The notes under the pieces were generated by a model. That model saw only the letters and a program-made list of their open reading frames with translations. It searched no databases and had not been told where the DNA came from. From NCBI GenBank assembly GCA_940671915.1, contig CALNVZ010002100.1, forward strand, positions 4,432,720-4,496,719: a DNA stretch of 64,000 nucleotides, written 5' to 3'. This stretch comes from Paracentrotus lividus. Lineage: Eukaryota > Echinodermata > Echinoidea > Camarodonta > Echinidae. Shown one piece after another: positions 39,150 through 53,478 of the stretch. Position numbers and translations under genes: made by a program. Positions within the stretch are counted from its first letter, which is position 1. The number at the start of each line of letters is the position of its first letter.

Positions 39150-42100
39150 CTACAGTAGACAAAATAATAATAAAAAGTCGAGGGATTAATTTGAATTTGT
39201 ACGGGATTATACAATGAAATGGAAAATTTACGTCTCTTACCTCAAAGCTTGGTTATAGTTTTGGTAAGGTTGAATAATGTCAATTGTATTTGTCATTTTT
39301 AAACACTCCAACTATTAAACAAGAAACGAGACCGTTACACCAACATTTTACTCGTTTAAAGCCAAGCTAGAGTTCTTGCAGCCAAAATAGTTTGAGATAA
39401 ATCTGGAAGATATTTCCCTTACGTTGTTCCATTAACATATACATATGCCTACACAAGATTATAATCACGTTTCGATAATGATTTCAGAAGAAAATTTCAG
39501 TTGAAAAAATATCGAAACAGTCCGTCAAATTGAGACTTGGAGTAGACTGCTATATCGCCACAAGTCACGGCACAACATTATACACACACAGATCCGATGC
39601 GAATTGCGTGCACATGATATACCCGTAGACTTTCCACGTGGCCGTGTTAATCATGCATGTGTTTGGACGGGCCGTCTAGTTACAGAAATTATGCTTATAT
39701 ATTTTGCTCTTTTCTCAGCAAATACTCAATTTTCTGTAAATTCCTTTGGTGTGTAGTATTTATTTCCTATGCTTGAGATTTTGGTATGAACAAGAATGTT
39801 TATATTTATTTCATCATGTCTACTACTCTAGATTATCTTTAATTTTGTGTAAATTTGAATTTGACTGTTCGAGCAGATCTGGCGCCCTCTATTTTCAGTG
39901 ATACTATTTTCTTTTCAATAGGGTTTCTGAAAGATAATTAAATAGATTCAACAAATCAACAATTTAATTTTTTGTCTCCTATTCATACACATTAAGTTGT
40001 TTTATATTGAAATAAAAAAATAGAGCTAATTTGCCGCGATACTGACCTTCGATATAAAACATCTTTATTGTAATATCATGCAAAATTATATTGCTTTTCA
40101 TATTATAATGATTATCATAATTTATCATTGTTTCATATCAAAACAAACTCAAATTTAGAAAGATTTAGCAAAATTAACGGTTGAAAAAAAAAACTTGACA
40201 GTACATCTTTAATTTAATTTCGTACATTTATAACATCTCTGCTACTTGAATATATCTAATGCGGCGGTCACAACTCGCCGTACCTTCGAGGTGCAACTCC
40301 CTACGATGGATTTCGTAGAAAAATCGTGCAGCGCAGGTACCTCGAAGGCACGTTGCATGTACGACGTGCAGGAAGTTTTTCCAATACCCTAATGCGGCGG
40401 TCACAACTCGCCGTACCTTCGACGTGCAACTCCCTACGATGGATTTCGTAGAAAATTCGTGCAGCGGAGGTACCTCGCAGGTACAATGCATGTACGACGT
40501 GCAGAAAGTTTTTACAATACCCTTACTATAGAATTGCAGGAATCGCAGAAGTTGAATTAGGACCTGTGCGTGGATTGCACATGCATCGCAGGCTACGTCG
40601 ATGGCACGTGCCCCGTAGCCTACGACGAGTTGTGACCGCCGCATTACTACAGAAACGCAGGAATCGCAGAAATTGACCAACGACCTGTGCATGCATTGCA
40701 CATTCAACGCAGGCTGCGTTGATGGCACGTGCCCCGTAGCCTACGACGAGTTGTGACCGCCGCATTAGCACCAATTAATTACCTTGAATGGACATGTTTT
40801 TGTTGAGCCTATTCCCTGTGTAAGGTGTAGAGTAGGTAGAAGTAGCTACATCACTCAACTCCTCGTAGAGGGCGCCATCTTTGATATTTTCCAGGTGATC
40901 AATCATACTTTGAAGTTGGAGAATCTGTTTGCGATCCTCTGCTTGTGATACTTTCAGATCATTTCTCTCTTTGCAAACCATCTGAAAATTATTGGCAAGT
41001 TAATTAAAGTATTGCGTTAAAAGGGCGCAACCGGCCACTTTAGGAGCTGATGCGAATGGGGGGGGGGGTGTTAGGGTTTTAGTCAATAAAATAAACACAA
41101 AATAATAATAATAATAATGATTTTAAACAAAATCATCCAGCATTTTCATAATTGGATGATCCTAGCATCCATCTTCAGCGTATGGTAGAACAAAAGTTTA
41201 ATTTTGTATTTCTCTTCTAATATCCAGCAAAGGTCATTTTCTATAATATGTTTTTGATAATGATAAATGTAAAGGAGTATACCCACTCTTTTCGCCATGA
41301 ATCATTATAAAATGATATAGTCATGAGAGGTCTATCATGTATGTATCACCGTTGAACATGATAGTTTCATGTGTGTTTCATTATGCCCACACATATAAAA
41401 CGCAATAACTACTGTATTTTATACTTCACTGGAAGAAACAGCATATAATAATACAATGAATAGCTTGCTTACCTCATATCGTTCTTTTTGTTTTCCCTCG
41501 GCCGATTTCAGTTGAAATATTTCCTATAGAAACAAGAATCATCAACATAGTTTTTTTTTTCCAAGAAGATCGTATAAGTCAGAATAACATTAGTCGAATT
41601 TAATCAAACAAGTCGAAGAACTTAAACAAATAAAGAAATGTCAACAGGAATATATCTCTTATCTGGTTTTGCCTGTAAACTGACTGAGCTCTAACTCCAT
41701 TTCCAAACTGTATCATGTCTGTCGGTAGGTGCAGTTTAGTCAGTTAATAGTCAATCACATGCTACATAATAAAAAAAATAAAAAAACAAAACAAAAACAA
41801 AAAAAAAATAACAAATTATCAAAATATTCGGCTAACTTTAGATTGTGGGGTCATTATTCGTTGCCATTTTGGCCTGCTATCATTGCCCTCTAATCTTGCT
41901 AATAAAGAAACAAATCATTCAAAATTTGAACAACTTTACTTTACACCTACTATTACGCAGAAAATGTATTGGGATGAAAATTCGACTGCCAATTTGTGAC
42001 CAAAATGTGGACGTTCAAGTCGTTAGTCTTAAAAAAAATAAATAAATAAAACAACAATAATAACAACAACAAAAATAAACAAACAAAACAAACAAACAAA

Positions 42101-45100
42101 TATCTTTATTCGAAGGTGTCTATCTACATGAACTCTGTCTATTCGACGAAAATGCATCTGATTATTTCGTGTAAAGTGAGTGAATAGTTACCTCTTCTTT
42201 GTCATGTATGTCGTTCTTGAGCTTTTGGATGGTAGCCTCTAGTTTCTTCCGTTCACCAGCATCGGCAGGACTGGTTGCAATTGGTAACTTATCGTATCTG
42301 AAAGAAAACATTGATAGTACAAATTAGGTTCAGCAATCTACATGTATGTGAACATGGACACTAATTGAACTTACTAATTAATGGTCAAATATACAGCAGT
42401 ATATATATTTTTTTACCATGAGTTACCTGAAGATTGAAAAAAATATCTTAGATTGCCAATAAGAAAGTTAAGTTTTTACAATTAGAAAACATTAACAAAA
42501 CATAACAACATTGACCGGTATTCACGAAGGGTAACTTAAAAGTTAGTGACCCGTATTCACAAAGGTGTCCTAAAGTTAAGGCCTAACTTAAATCTGTGGG
42601 TTAACTATGGGTAGCAAAATGTGACACAATCCGGAACAGTAGATGTTCAATTTATAAGAACTTTTGGTACTGAAACTCTCAGAGTGTCTGGGAAAGGTAG
42701 GTACGAAAGTTTTCCTAACCATTAAAGTATGATTCCAGAACCGAGTAAACGTGGAAGGAACATAATCAGATTGTGTCACATTTTGCTACCCTTTGTTAAC
42801 ACCTTTGTGAATACGGGCCAGTTGGCCCATAGTAGGTCTGACTTGCTATTCTTCGAGGCAATAGCATGGACTACTAAATACGTGATTAGTAGGCCTACTT
42901 ACTTTAGCCACCCTTCGAGAATACCCGCCATTGTAGTTTATACTGAGTCTTATCATTTCCAATCGATGGTAAATTTCATATCGACGAAATTACCCGAATC
43001 GATAACGACATCACTTCTACAAATTTCATTTTACAAAATTTATTTTGTGTTTCACTTACATGCCATCTTTTCTTGGTTTAGGTAGAGGCTTCGGTTTAGG
43101 GGCTGTCTGATCACGGCTTGCGGGTATAGGTTGAAGTGGTGTTCGAGGAGGTTCCCTAGGTGGTCGAGTAGGAATAGACTCAGGAAATGAAGTCCTTCGG
43201 TTATGTAACATTGGTGCATTTGGTGCGGTCGGGTATGCTATCTTTTTCTTCAGCCTCTCGATCTCTTTCTCTCTGTTGCTGATCATTCTCTTCATGGAGT
43301 CGATACTCATTTCATACTTTTCGTTGATCCGCGCCTTCCCTGAACACAAAAGAAGGAGAAGAAGATGATGAAGAAGAAGAAAAAGGAGAAAGAAGTATAT
43401 ATAATTTTTCCACAACCATAATTGAGATTTGAAATTTATAAAGTAACTCAATTTTCATAAATGTAGGGACCAGCTAACATAATATTAGAATTTGAGATAT
43501 TTAGAATTGCGTTTGAAATTAAAACTAAAACTTTTTTGAAATGATGACTCTCATAACATATTATAATTTACAAGTTGAGCTTTAAAAAAAGTTCTTAAAG
43601 CAAATTTATTTGAGCAATGTCATGAAAGATTATGTGAAATCAACACTTCAGTTTTAATGATTAATCTATACCTTCAAAACTTTTCGCCCACTCATCAAAT
43701 ACGCCTTCCAATGGCTGTGGGACAGCTGACAGAGACGCGGGAAGTCTGGGTTGCGTTAAATCCGTCACACACCATGTCCAATTCGTTCGGTTGAATATGG
43801 AAGGCAAAACCTTCGAAATATCTTCGAGCGTGGCGTCAATGATTTCGAAGTCGATGGCGGTATTGATAGGTATAGAGAGTAGTTCATTATCCCTTGCTCG
43901 AGCAGCAATGACATGATAATCGGTATAGTAGCGATGTAGCTTGACCACCTTCTCCTTAGCTTTATTCCGTTTCGGCTCCACATCGTCGTTGCTAGTGATC
44001 TCTGGCATACGTGCTCGCTTTATATTGAGAATATATATTCGAGATTTAAAAAAATAACTACTATCAAACTAAAAATATATGTTATGATATACAAAGTAAA
44101 ATTGTCTCATGTATTTTAGTTCTTGGCATGTTTGACCAGCTTCTCATACAAGATTATTCAATCGAGAACCAGCTACTCTATTTATATAGTATTCAATCTA
44201 ATGCTTCTTTTATATAATTTACTTCCACTATAATATTTTTTTTTTTAAATAAGGTTAAAAATTTGTTTACCCTTCAACCCAATACTAGATACTGGATACA
44301 TGATAAATACGCTTGTACTTAAAACCTTACTGGAAGTCGTAGAAAAGACCACAAATAGTCATCCGGATATTTTAGTAATCAACATATAAACAACAAATGA
44401 TTAGTGAATTGAAAAGTTTAAATAAGGAGAAAATTATGAGCTAAATAATGAAATATAAAGATGATTTTTACCTGGGGCATGTCGTATTTGACTAACTCTG
44501 ACAGAGGTAAGAGATCTTGTGATATCATGGTGCTATACGTCGCCATATCCATCGCCTCAGAGAAGCGGATTTCCTCATCCCGTGCATCGTAACCTACCAT
44601 CACCTGAAGTATGATATAATTATTAGGATATAGTACTCAGATGGATCATATTAATATGTACTTCTTTCAGATGAAATTATATATTCATCCCGGGCATTCC
44701 ACAGGCATTAATTAGTTTTAAATTATTTATATATAGAAATTATCTAATCTACATTTAATTTTCCAAAGCGTTTCATTTTATACTCTCTCATCCCCTTTCT
44801 GGATGATGTCATCTGAATATTGTTCAGACATATAGGATCAGCAGAATATACTGCATCCACCACTCGTACCATTTATGGTAGAGGAGTTGCCTCGATTAGA
44901 GACTGGGTACATTGATAGACTTTGTCATCAAGAAGAGGGTCTATGATTATCATTATATGGAGAAGAATGAAGAAGACTTATAAAAAACTATTAAATGCAG
45001 ATTTAAATTTTCAAAAAAAAAAAAGAGTTCAATTTACCCTCTCTCGTCCCTTTCTGGATGGTCTTGAACCTCTATCCGCCTGACTTTAATAATGTCACCT

Positions 45101-48100
45101 GCATCTTGATCAGCCATTGGATCAGGAGAATATTCTGCATCACCACTCGTACCATTTCTGGTAGAGGAGTTGCCTCGATTAGAGACTTGGTACCTCTATA
45201 GATTTTGTCATCCAGAAGAGGGTCTGTAATTAGAGAAGATTGAAGAAGGCATTCAAAAATGAGAGAAAGAAACGGAGAGGGGGGGGGGAGGGAGAGAGAG
45301 AGAGGGAGAGAGAGAGAGAGAGAGGGGGGGGGTATGGGGGATGACATGAGTAGCAGGATGGAAAAATTATATGGACAGGTATAAAGGTTGTGGAAGACAA
45401 TGAGGTTAGCCAAAACTGTCCACTCTATTGTAAAATGATTGAAGATTTAAAGTCCCAGACCGGACCGAGAAATGAAAACCCAAATTACATATAAAACGAA
45501 AGCTAATAATTTTTATAATACAACAATTCCCAATTTAAGCGTTTTTATTGTCCATCTAGAAAGTAGTTCATTAAAAAGGTGATCGAACCCCGACCAGGCC
45601 ATCCCTCCCAAATATTTGAAAAAGTACCCCTATTTAATGGCACGGCTGATGACGTCAAAAAATGTTAACGAATGCTACATGCTAAATGTTGAATGAATTT
45701 GCCCTTTCATTCCATAACAATAAAATTCTGGTACACATGGAGACTATTATTCTGACATAGCAATACAACGTGTTTTCTAAAGGCTAAACCCAATCATGCT
45801 GGCCGTAGCATTCCCTTAACATTCTTTGACGTCATCAACCGCACCTTTGATATAGGGGTAAATTTTCGAGTATTTGGGAGGGATGGCCTGGTTGATGTTC
45901 GATCAACGTTTTTATGAATACTGTTATGAAAATTGAATTCGTTTTTTGGGTATATATGTTATACGCCTACTTAGCTTTCAATCGATGTAAGGTTGTATTT
46001 ACTCCATCCATGGTCTTTAAAGTCTGTCTATAATCTGTTTTTCTCATATAGTGTGGGATCCTATGTAATTTCGTTTGCAAGTCATGTTAATGTTTGGCAA
46101 TATCTATATATATATGTTCTACTTGATCACACGAATAAAAAAATATATTATTTATTTGTTATATGTTTTTTTTTTCTCTCTCTCTCTCTCTCCCTCTCCC
46201 TCTCTCCCTCCCTGTCTCCCTCTCTCTCCCTCCCCGTATCTCTCTTTCTCTCTCTTTCTTTCCTTGTCTCTCTTCTGTTTTCTCTAATGAAATTTTAAAA
46301 GTGAATGTTTTATGTTTAGTTCTTAAAAATGTGGTTTTTTACTACGTAAAATTCATGTAATTCAGCTTTCAAGCTGCCATGTGAATTTTTGGACAAAATA
46401 AATACCATTACTATTCTATTCTATTCTATTCTATATGTCGCCAATTTTTTAATTGGCCTTTTGTGACCCAAAATAAGGTCAAAGGTCAGGCTTCATTAAA
46501 ATGAACATAATTTTGTTCAAATTGTGTCAAATTTGGTATCAAATTGTTGGTAATTTTACAACTAGCAATTCAATCAGTTATCATTTTTTCACCCGACCAG
46601 TCAGTTCTGAGCAATATGCATTAATAGTGTCAAGTTGAACGGCGATCAGACACAACATATCCATAGACAATACTAATAAAAACTAATCAAAATTAAAACG
46701 TGAATCATACTAGCCTAATATTGTTGCAACATTCCGGTGACCCTTATGACCTTGAAATTGGGTCAAAGATCAATTTATATGATGATTAACAACCTGGAAA
46801 TGGCATTAATTTGGCAAAAACCAAATTTTCTGTGAACTTTGACCTTGTTTCTAGGTCAAATGTGTCAACTAAAAATATGTCGAACTCTATTTTTTGATGG
46901 CATCAAGGTAAACATATTCATGTTAATTGCCAACAAAGTTAAACTTTCATAGGTCATAGGTCATAGGTCAATGAAAACGAACATTTCCTGGTTCATGGAA
47001 TCAAGTAGAACACATTAACAGCGTTCAATAAAATATTTCAAGTAAAACGGCCCAATAACACTAAGGTCAAGACAAAAAACTTTGCCCAAAACGTCTTTCT
47101 TGAACTTTGACCTTTGACCTGTTGGTCGTATAAGATTAACTTTGTTGGCAACTAACATGAATATGTTTACTTTGATGCCATCAACCCAAAAATAGAGGAC
47201 GTCATATTCTTAGTTGACACATTTGACCTAGAAATAAGGTCAAAGTTTATAGAAAATTCGGTTTTTGCCAAATTAATGCCATCTATTTTGTTAATCATCA
47301 TATAAATTGACTTTTGACCTAATTTCAAGGTCATAAAAGTCACCGGAATGTGGCAACAATATTAGGCTAGTATGATTCACGTTTTAATTTTGATTAGTTT
47401 TTGCTAATATTGTCTATGGATATGTTGTGTCTGATCGCCGTTCAAGTTGACTCTATCATGCATTCAATTATGCATAAATAAACTAATTTGCATATTGCTT
47501 AAAACTGACTGGTTGGGTGTAAAAATGATAATTGATTTAATTGCTAATTTATAACATTACCTACAATTTGATACCAAATTTGACACGATTTGAACAAAAT
47601 TATGTTTATGTTATGAAGCCTGACCTTTGACCTTCATTTCGGGTCACAAAAGGTCAATTAAAAAATTGGCGACATATATCTTCTGATTCGTGTGATAAAG
47701 TAGAACATACATATAGATGCTGCCAAACATTAACATGACTTGCAAACGAAACCTATACTTTCCCCCACTGGATGCCACACTAATATGTCATGTCTTTCAT
47801 GACTGTGATACCAATGTATGTTTACCATAATCCACGCAAAATCTAAAAATAGTGTTTGTCAATGAACATGAATTTCTTTTATTCAAAGTGATTGACCCGT
47901 CAAGCATGTCAAGCACGACTCTTTTGTCGTGCATGAAGCAGTGCATGAAGTTGGACTTTGAACAGACGTTATGAGTTGTGTACTCCAGGCAGCCGTGTAT
48001 TTTACATTAATTTCGCATCTACATGTTGACTATGATATTTTTTTGCACACCATATCAACAGGTTATAATTTAAGAAAAAAAAAACACAAATAAACAACAA

Positions 48101-51100
48101 ATAAACATAGTGTATATAATGACCCCTGGGGTAAAACGGACTGCCCTCTATTACCCAATAATGGCTAAATCAAACCACTTTGCAAAATCCTCTTCTTGTA
48201 AAATTGACCAGGAAGTGACTTCATAATCGTGGGGAATCGCCAAAAATTGTCGTCTATATAAAGGTGAAAACCAAAAAATGACAACAGTGGGTAAAGAAGT
48301 AAACCCCTCCCAAAAAGTTTCGCAAATCGATTTTGGGCAATGATAACTTTTACGGTGCGCTAAAGTTATTCCTGATTTTCGTACCATTGGAAAGATAATT
48401 TATTCACCTTTTTATTGATATCATATTTGTAATGAGTGTGTCTTGCTTAAATGCACAGAATATCAGAATATGGAAAAAAGTAAAACGTCAAATGTTGTAA
48501 AATGCACTTCTATTGATCAAATTGAAGTTCCGCAACTCGACTTTAAACTTTAATAACTTTTGGGGTAATTTATTATTTTTATTGAATTTGGACCATTGTC
48601 AAGTTCAGTTATTCCTCTTTTTATTGATACCTAATTTTTCATGGTGATGTCACAAACCCCCTGGATGCAAGACAAAGCGAAAGATAATTTTCCGTTTGAA
48701 TGTTCTGCCACACAACTTTGAACCTTGATACATTTTAATGTGGGTTTTTATCACTATCAATTTTTATAGCATTGAAAAGTTAATTTATTCTTCTTTTTAT
48801 TGATACCCTATTTGCAATGGTAACATCATGTTTGAATGCACATAATTCATGAATATATAGCAAAGTAAAAAGTGAAAAGTTGCAAAATGCATTGTTGTTG
48901 CTCAAATTCAGTAACTCGCAACGGACAATAACACTCATAATAGGCATTCAATTTGCAAAATTTGACTTCTGACTTGTCCTAAGATTCAGATGATCTGTGA
49001 ATACAAGAACAACAATATTGTTACAATTAGTGTATCATCGAAAGTGGAATAAATGAGCTTGAAAATGGTATAAAATTCAATAAAAATTAGAAAATAACCC
49101 AAAAGTTACCAGGGCCTAAAGTCGGGATTTGGAATTCAATTTTATCAATAAAAATGCATTTTGCAACATTTGACTTTTTACTTTTATCCATATTCTGATA
49201 TTTTGTGCATTTAAGCATGACACAATCATTACAAACAGGATATCAATAAAAAGGGGAATAAATTATCTTTCCAATAGTGTAAATATCAGGAATAACTAAA
49301 GCATATCTGACAAGTTATCATTGCCCAAATTCGATTTGCGAAACTTTTTGGTAGGGGTTTTAGTTTCTCTTTCACCCCTCTCTCTCTCTCTCTCTCTCTC
49401 AATTTGTCATCTTAATTTTTTTTTTCTAAATCTGTATTCAAGTTAGTCTTGAAAATAGTGCTTAATGAGTATTCCAAATGTGTTTATTATTTGTTTATCC
49501 CCTGAAATTCACGAAATGTGATTGTTGCTTAATGTTGAGTCATTTTTATACCTAAACAGTAAAAATTAGCACCAACACAATAAGATTTTAATTATTTTAG
49601 TTAATTGCACATAACGCCCACTTGTGGTGAAAATGCGTTTTTCTTGTTTAAGATCATAAATCGCAACATTTGGCAACCTTGAACGTTTTAAATAGATGAA
49701 TGAACAATGAATTAATCATAAAGCATATTTGTAACGGTCTTCATCATCAAATTGGGATTCTATAGATTTAAAATGATTTATATCAAATTTTGTACATTTT
49801 CTATGCATTTCTTTATTTAGCTGCGAATAGCGCCCCATATAATGACCCTGAGAAATCTTAGCTTCTTAATTTTATAAGCTATATTAAACTTATATGTTCT
49901 ATTAGTTTACATTTAAGTTGTGTTTTGTATGTATACTCTTCATTTAAATAAGCTAAATGTTTTACCCGCTATCATTTTCACATTCATTATGGATGTACTA
50001 TAGGCCTACCATAAAATAACCATAAATAGGCCTACCATTTAAATATGCTTCCTTTTTTGTACTCTCATACCAGAGGAGGGGGAGGTAGGATCGATAATAA
50101 ATTTATTTAGTTACTTATTATTATAGTCAATAAATTTTAATCTTTCTATCGATTGGCCTAATGCAAATAAAATCGCAAGTAATTTATCAAAAACTAATTA
50201 TTTGATTATTAATGGGAAGTTATTGAAATTCTCAGTCTCATAATGTTGGCAGTTTTCTTTGGAATGATCTACCATTTACTGTGAGGACAAGACGATATAA
50301 TAGTATGTTCACCTTCAGAAAGACACTTCAAGAGTATGCCTGCCTTTTGAAAGTGAATGAATGAATCAAAACTGAAAGTACTTCATATTTGTATTGTAAT
50401 GTATTGTAGTTTTTTTTTAAAGTTTTGTCTAATATATATATTTTTTTGTTTCCAAATGCATGAAGGCACAAGACTCGACTAGCTTTCATGATTTTTCTGG
50501 TTCCTTTTATCCTGTAATCTAATTTTAGATTAATGTGCATTGTAAAATATAATTTGTTATATGATTATTTTTGGAGAATGAACTTTAAGTTCAAGTTCAA
50601 GTAAAAACCCTTAATTGTAGAATTAACCCTTATAATCTGAGAAGGGGCTTAACATCAGCACCGCCCTTCAGGATTTTTTGCGATAATTTTCTCATTATAT
50701 AAAAAAACACCAATGAAATGTCAAGACCTTTTCTAAAATCCCATGCATATTTCAAGACCCCATTTACGAGTTTGGAAGTACCTTTATAAAAAATACGGTT
50801 TCAAAGATTTTTGAGAGTGCAATGTATGGGTAAAATAACCCCCAAAATTAATGAATTAATAAAAAAAATAAATAAATGAATTAAAACAAAAATTACAGAG
50901 GATTTTTTTCTTCTGTTTTTCTTCTGATAATAACCATTTCAGGTAAATATTTGGCGATGTCAAATGAGGTGGTTTGCTGGGAAAAACAGAGAAAATGTGT
51001 TTTTTAATAACAATTCGTGTGTAGAGTTGGGGGTAGATTTTTTGCGGGGCAGTTTTCCGGATTATTATCCAGGGGTAGTTGTCCCAGAACTAGTGTCTAC

Positions 51101-53435
51101 ATAAAGTATGGCAAAACCTGGATTTTATTTTTTGCGATATTAATCGTGAATGTGTGCTCTATTTCTACAACATTTGCCCGGCGTGCGATGCTAGATCTGG
51201 AGCACACGCGTGCAAAACAAACACAATAGCAAAAATAAGAACAAAGAAAAGATAATAATAAAAATTATAAGAAAAAAATTCGCTCGCTTATTTATTACAA
51301 AATCAATACCAAAGGCATTTTGGAAACACGTTTTGTGATTAAAGTCCTCTCCAACATTTCTCATTTCTACCGTTTCGTACGGCTAATACTAGTGCTATAA
51401 ATAGGGATGTCCCCACTAAAATTTTTAAGATATTTTTAAGTTGTTTTTGCCAGGCTTATTATATAGAGCATTTTAAAAGAAACATTTTTGTACTTGAATT
51501 ATCACATTGGCTGTTCCATTTCAAAGATATGACCCAAAGATGTCTCAGATTACCAATGAGCTGCTAGAACACTTTTACAAGTTTCAGACAAAGCCAGAAA
51601 ATGCAATAAAGCTCAAGTTTATGGTCCTTTGTCTTTGATTTATTTAACCAATCATACCAAACATTTTCTATGTGTGTATCAACATGAAATGAGATTATAG
51701 TAACATATTGAGGAGTATGAGTAGATATACAAAAAGTTATGGCAGTACAAAACTGATGGTTTGACATGTATGTTACGTATGTGATCCAGTATGACCACCG
51801 TGGAAAAATACTCCATAGGGCATGTTTCAATAGGAACACCCTAGACAATAGGTTATTTCATGGTGATGTGGCTCAGAGCTGAGTGTAAAGAGGGTAGAGT
51901 AATTTTAAAACTTAAATGGCAGTGGTAAACATTGTTCTTTGTTTTTCACCCCAATACATTTTTTGTTCAAAAATAGTTCAATTTTATAGATATCAACTTT
52001 TCCTTACTGAATTTATTCCAATCATGAGAAATTCCAGCCATAACACACATCACACAGAAGCATCACTTTGAACACGCTGTAGTTTTTTTCATATCAATTT
52101 TTTCAACAGGAAAAGTTGATCACCTGCTGAGGTATTTTCTAAGGAAGAAACTGAAAAATTAGGAATAAAAATGATTGATATTTACCACTGGCAAAAGACA
52201 ATTTCGAAAGCTGTTTTTTATTGAAAATTTTGCTATTTCTCTGCCTGTGTATTATTGAGTAGGCAGTGCATGGGTTATTGTTTGCATTGTAAATGCATGG
52301 GTGACTACATCCATACAGTGAAGTGGAAACCATTCTAGTGGCTTTTTGCTTTTGTGTGGCCATCCCTACTATAAATGGATTGTCGAGATCTTTATTTTGT
52401 TTTTATTTGTCAAATAATTCTAGCTCATACATATAATCAATCAACAGCAATAAAAAGGGCACACTTATTATCATTGTTCGCAACTCTCTTGTAAAAAGAG
52501 AAAAAAATTGTGTCCATGAGCTATTAAACTCACCTATTGGCAGTGGTTCGAACAGTTGCGTGCAGTAAAGAGGCAATCGATATTCAGATGCCATTCCAAT
52601 TGTAGCATGAACATTTTGCACCTTAACCACGAAGCAAAGCAACAATATTTCCCCATTTCTGAGCGCTGTTGCTGCACCTTTGGCGGCAAAATTCTTTGTG
52701 ATCCGAATGGATATTGGCAAGGTGTTGCCGCACACAACATGTGCTAGTAGAGAAGAACGATCGTCAGGTGGCAAATCATTGAAATTCAAGCACACTGGTT
52801 TGGGATTAACCTCCGCGTATTTCGCTGCATCTTTCTTTCTTCCTAAAGTCAAGCTTCTACTAATCTTTTTCATGCTATTATTTTCACCTTCTTGGGAAGT
52901 TTTAAAAACAAAAGTTGAGAGTTTTGTAGCATTCAAGTTTTCTCAAGATGAAAGACCTGATTGCTACACCATGTTGTTCGTGTCTGTATATACCACAACT
53001 TCCGCCTGCCAGGCTAACAAACATCACTGCTATTGAAAACCGTACAAATAAAAGAGGGTGATATTATGTTGTTCCAATATCCCCCTAGCTATTCAAGCAT
53101 TTCATTTTTGTATATGTCTTATGTCGTTGAGTATTGCATATTTACATTGTTATGGTGAGCCTCCATTGTTATGATGTTAACTCAGAAAAGAATCTTTAAT
53201 AACTGTCTGCGATTAATTTGTTAGTTTACTGATCGGACCTTTTTGTATAATTAATAAGAATTTAATTGAAAAGATGTTCAAGTTTTTAAGGAACTTCAAA
53301 ATTACATTTTCAACCTACCGTGTGCAGGGGCATCGGATCCTTTTTTTTATTTTTTTTTTAGAAAGTGCAGGGGTTAGCTTAAAGTATAGGGGGATGAGCA
53401 TACGATCCCTATTTTGTCTACTGAAAATAGTGTGG

Positions 53436-53478
<43 letters not shown>

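Noticed and set aside
40228-40728. 166-codon open frame on the minus strand
   Set aside because: It lies wholly in the L-L-R-R repeat, its protein repeats itself with the DNA repeat, and it overlaps other open frames of the same kind.
42729-43085. 118-codon open frame on the plus strand
   Set aside because: It begins inside a fold-back element and runs antisense into the exon at 43060-43339, so it is a shadow.
46163-46360. Open frames rich in Ser, Leu and Pro
   Set aside because: They come from the TC-rich simple repeat inside an inserted element.
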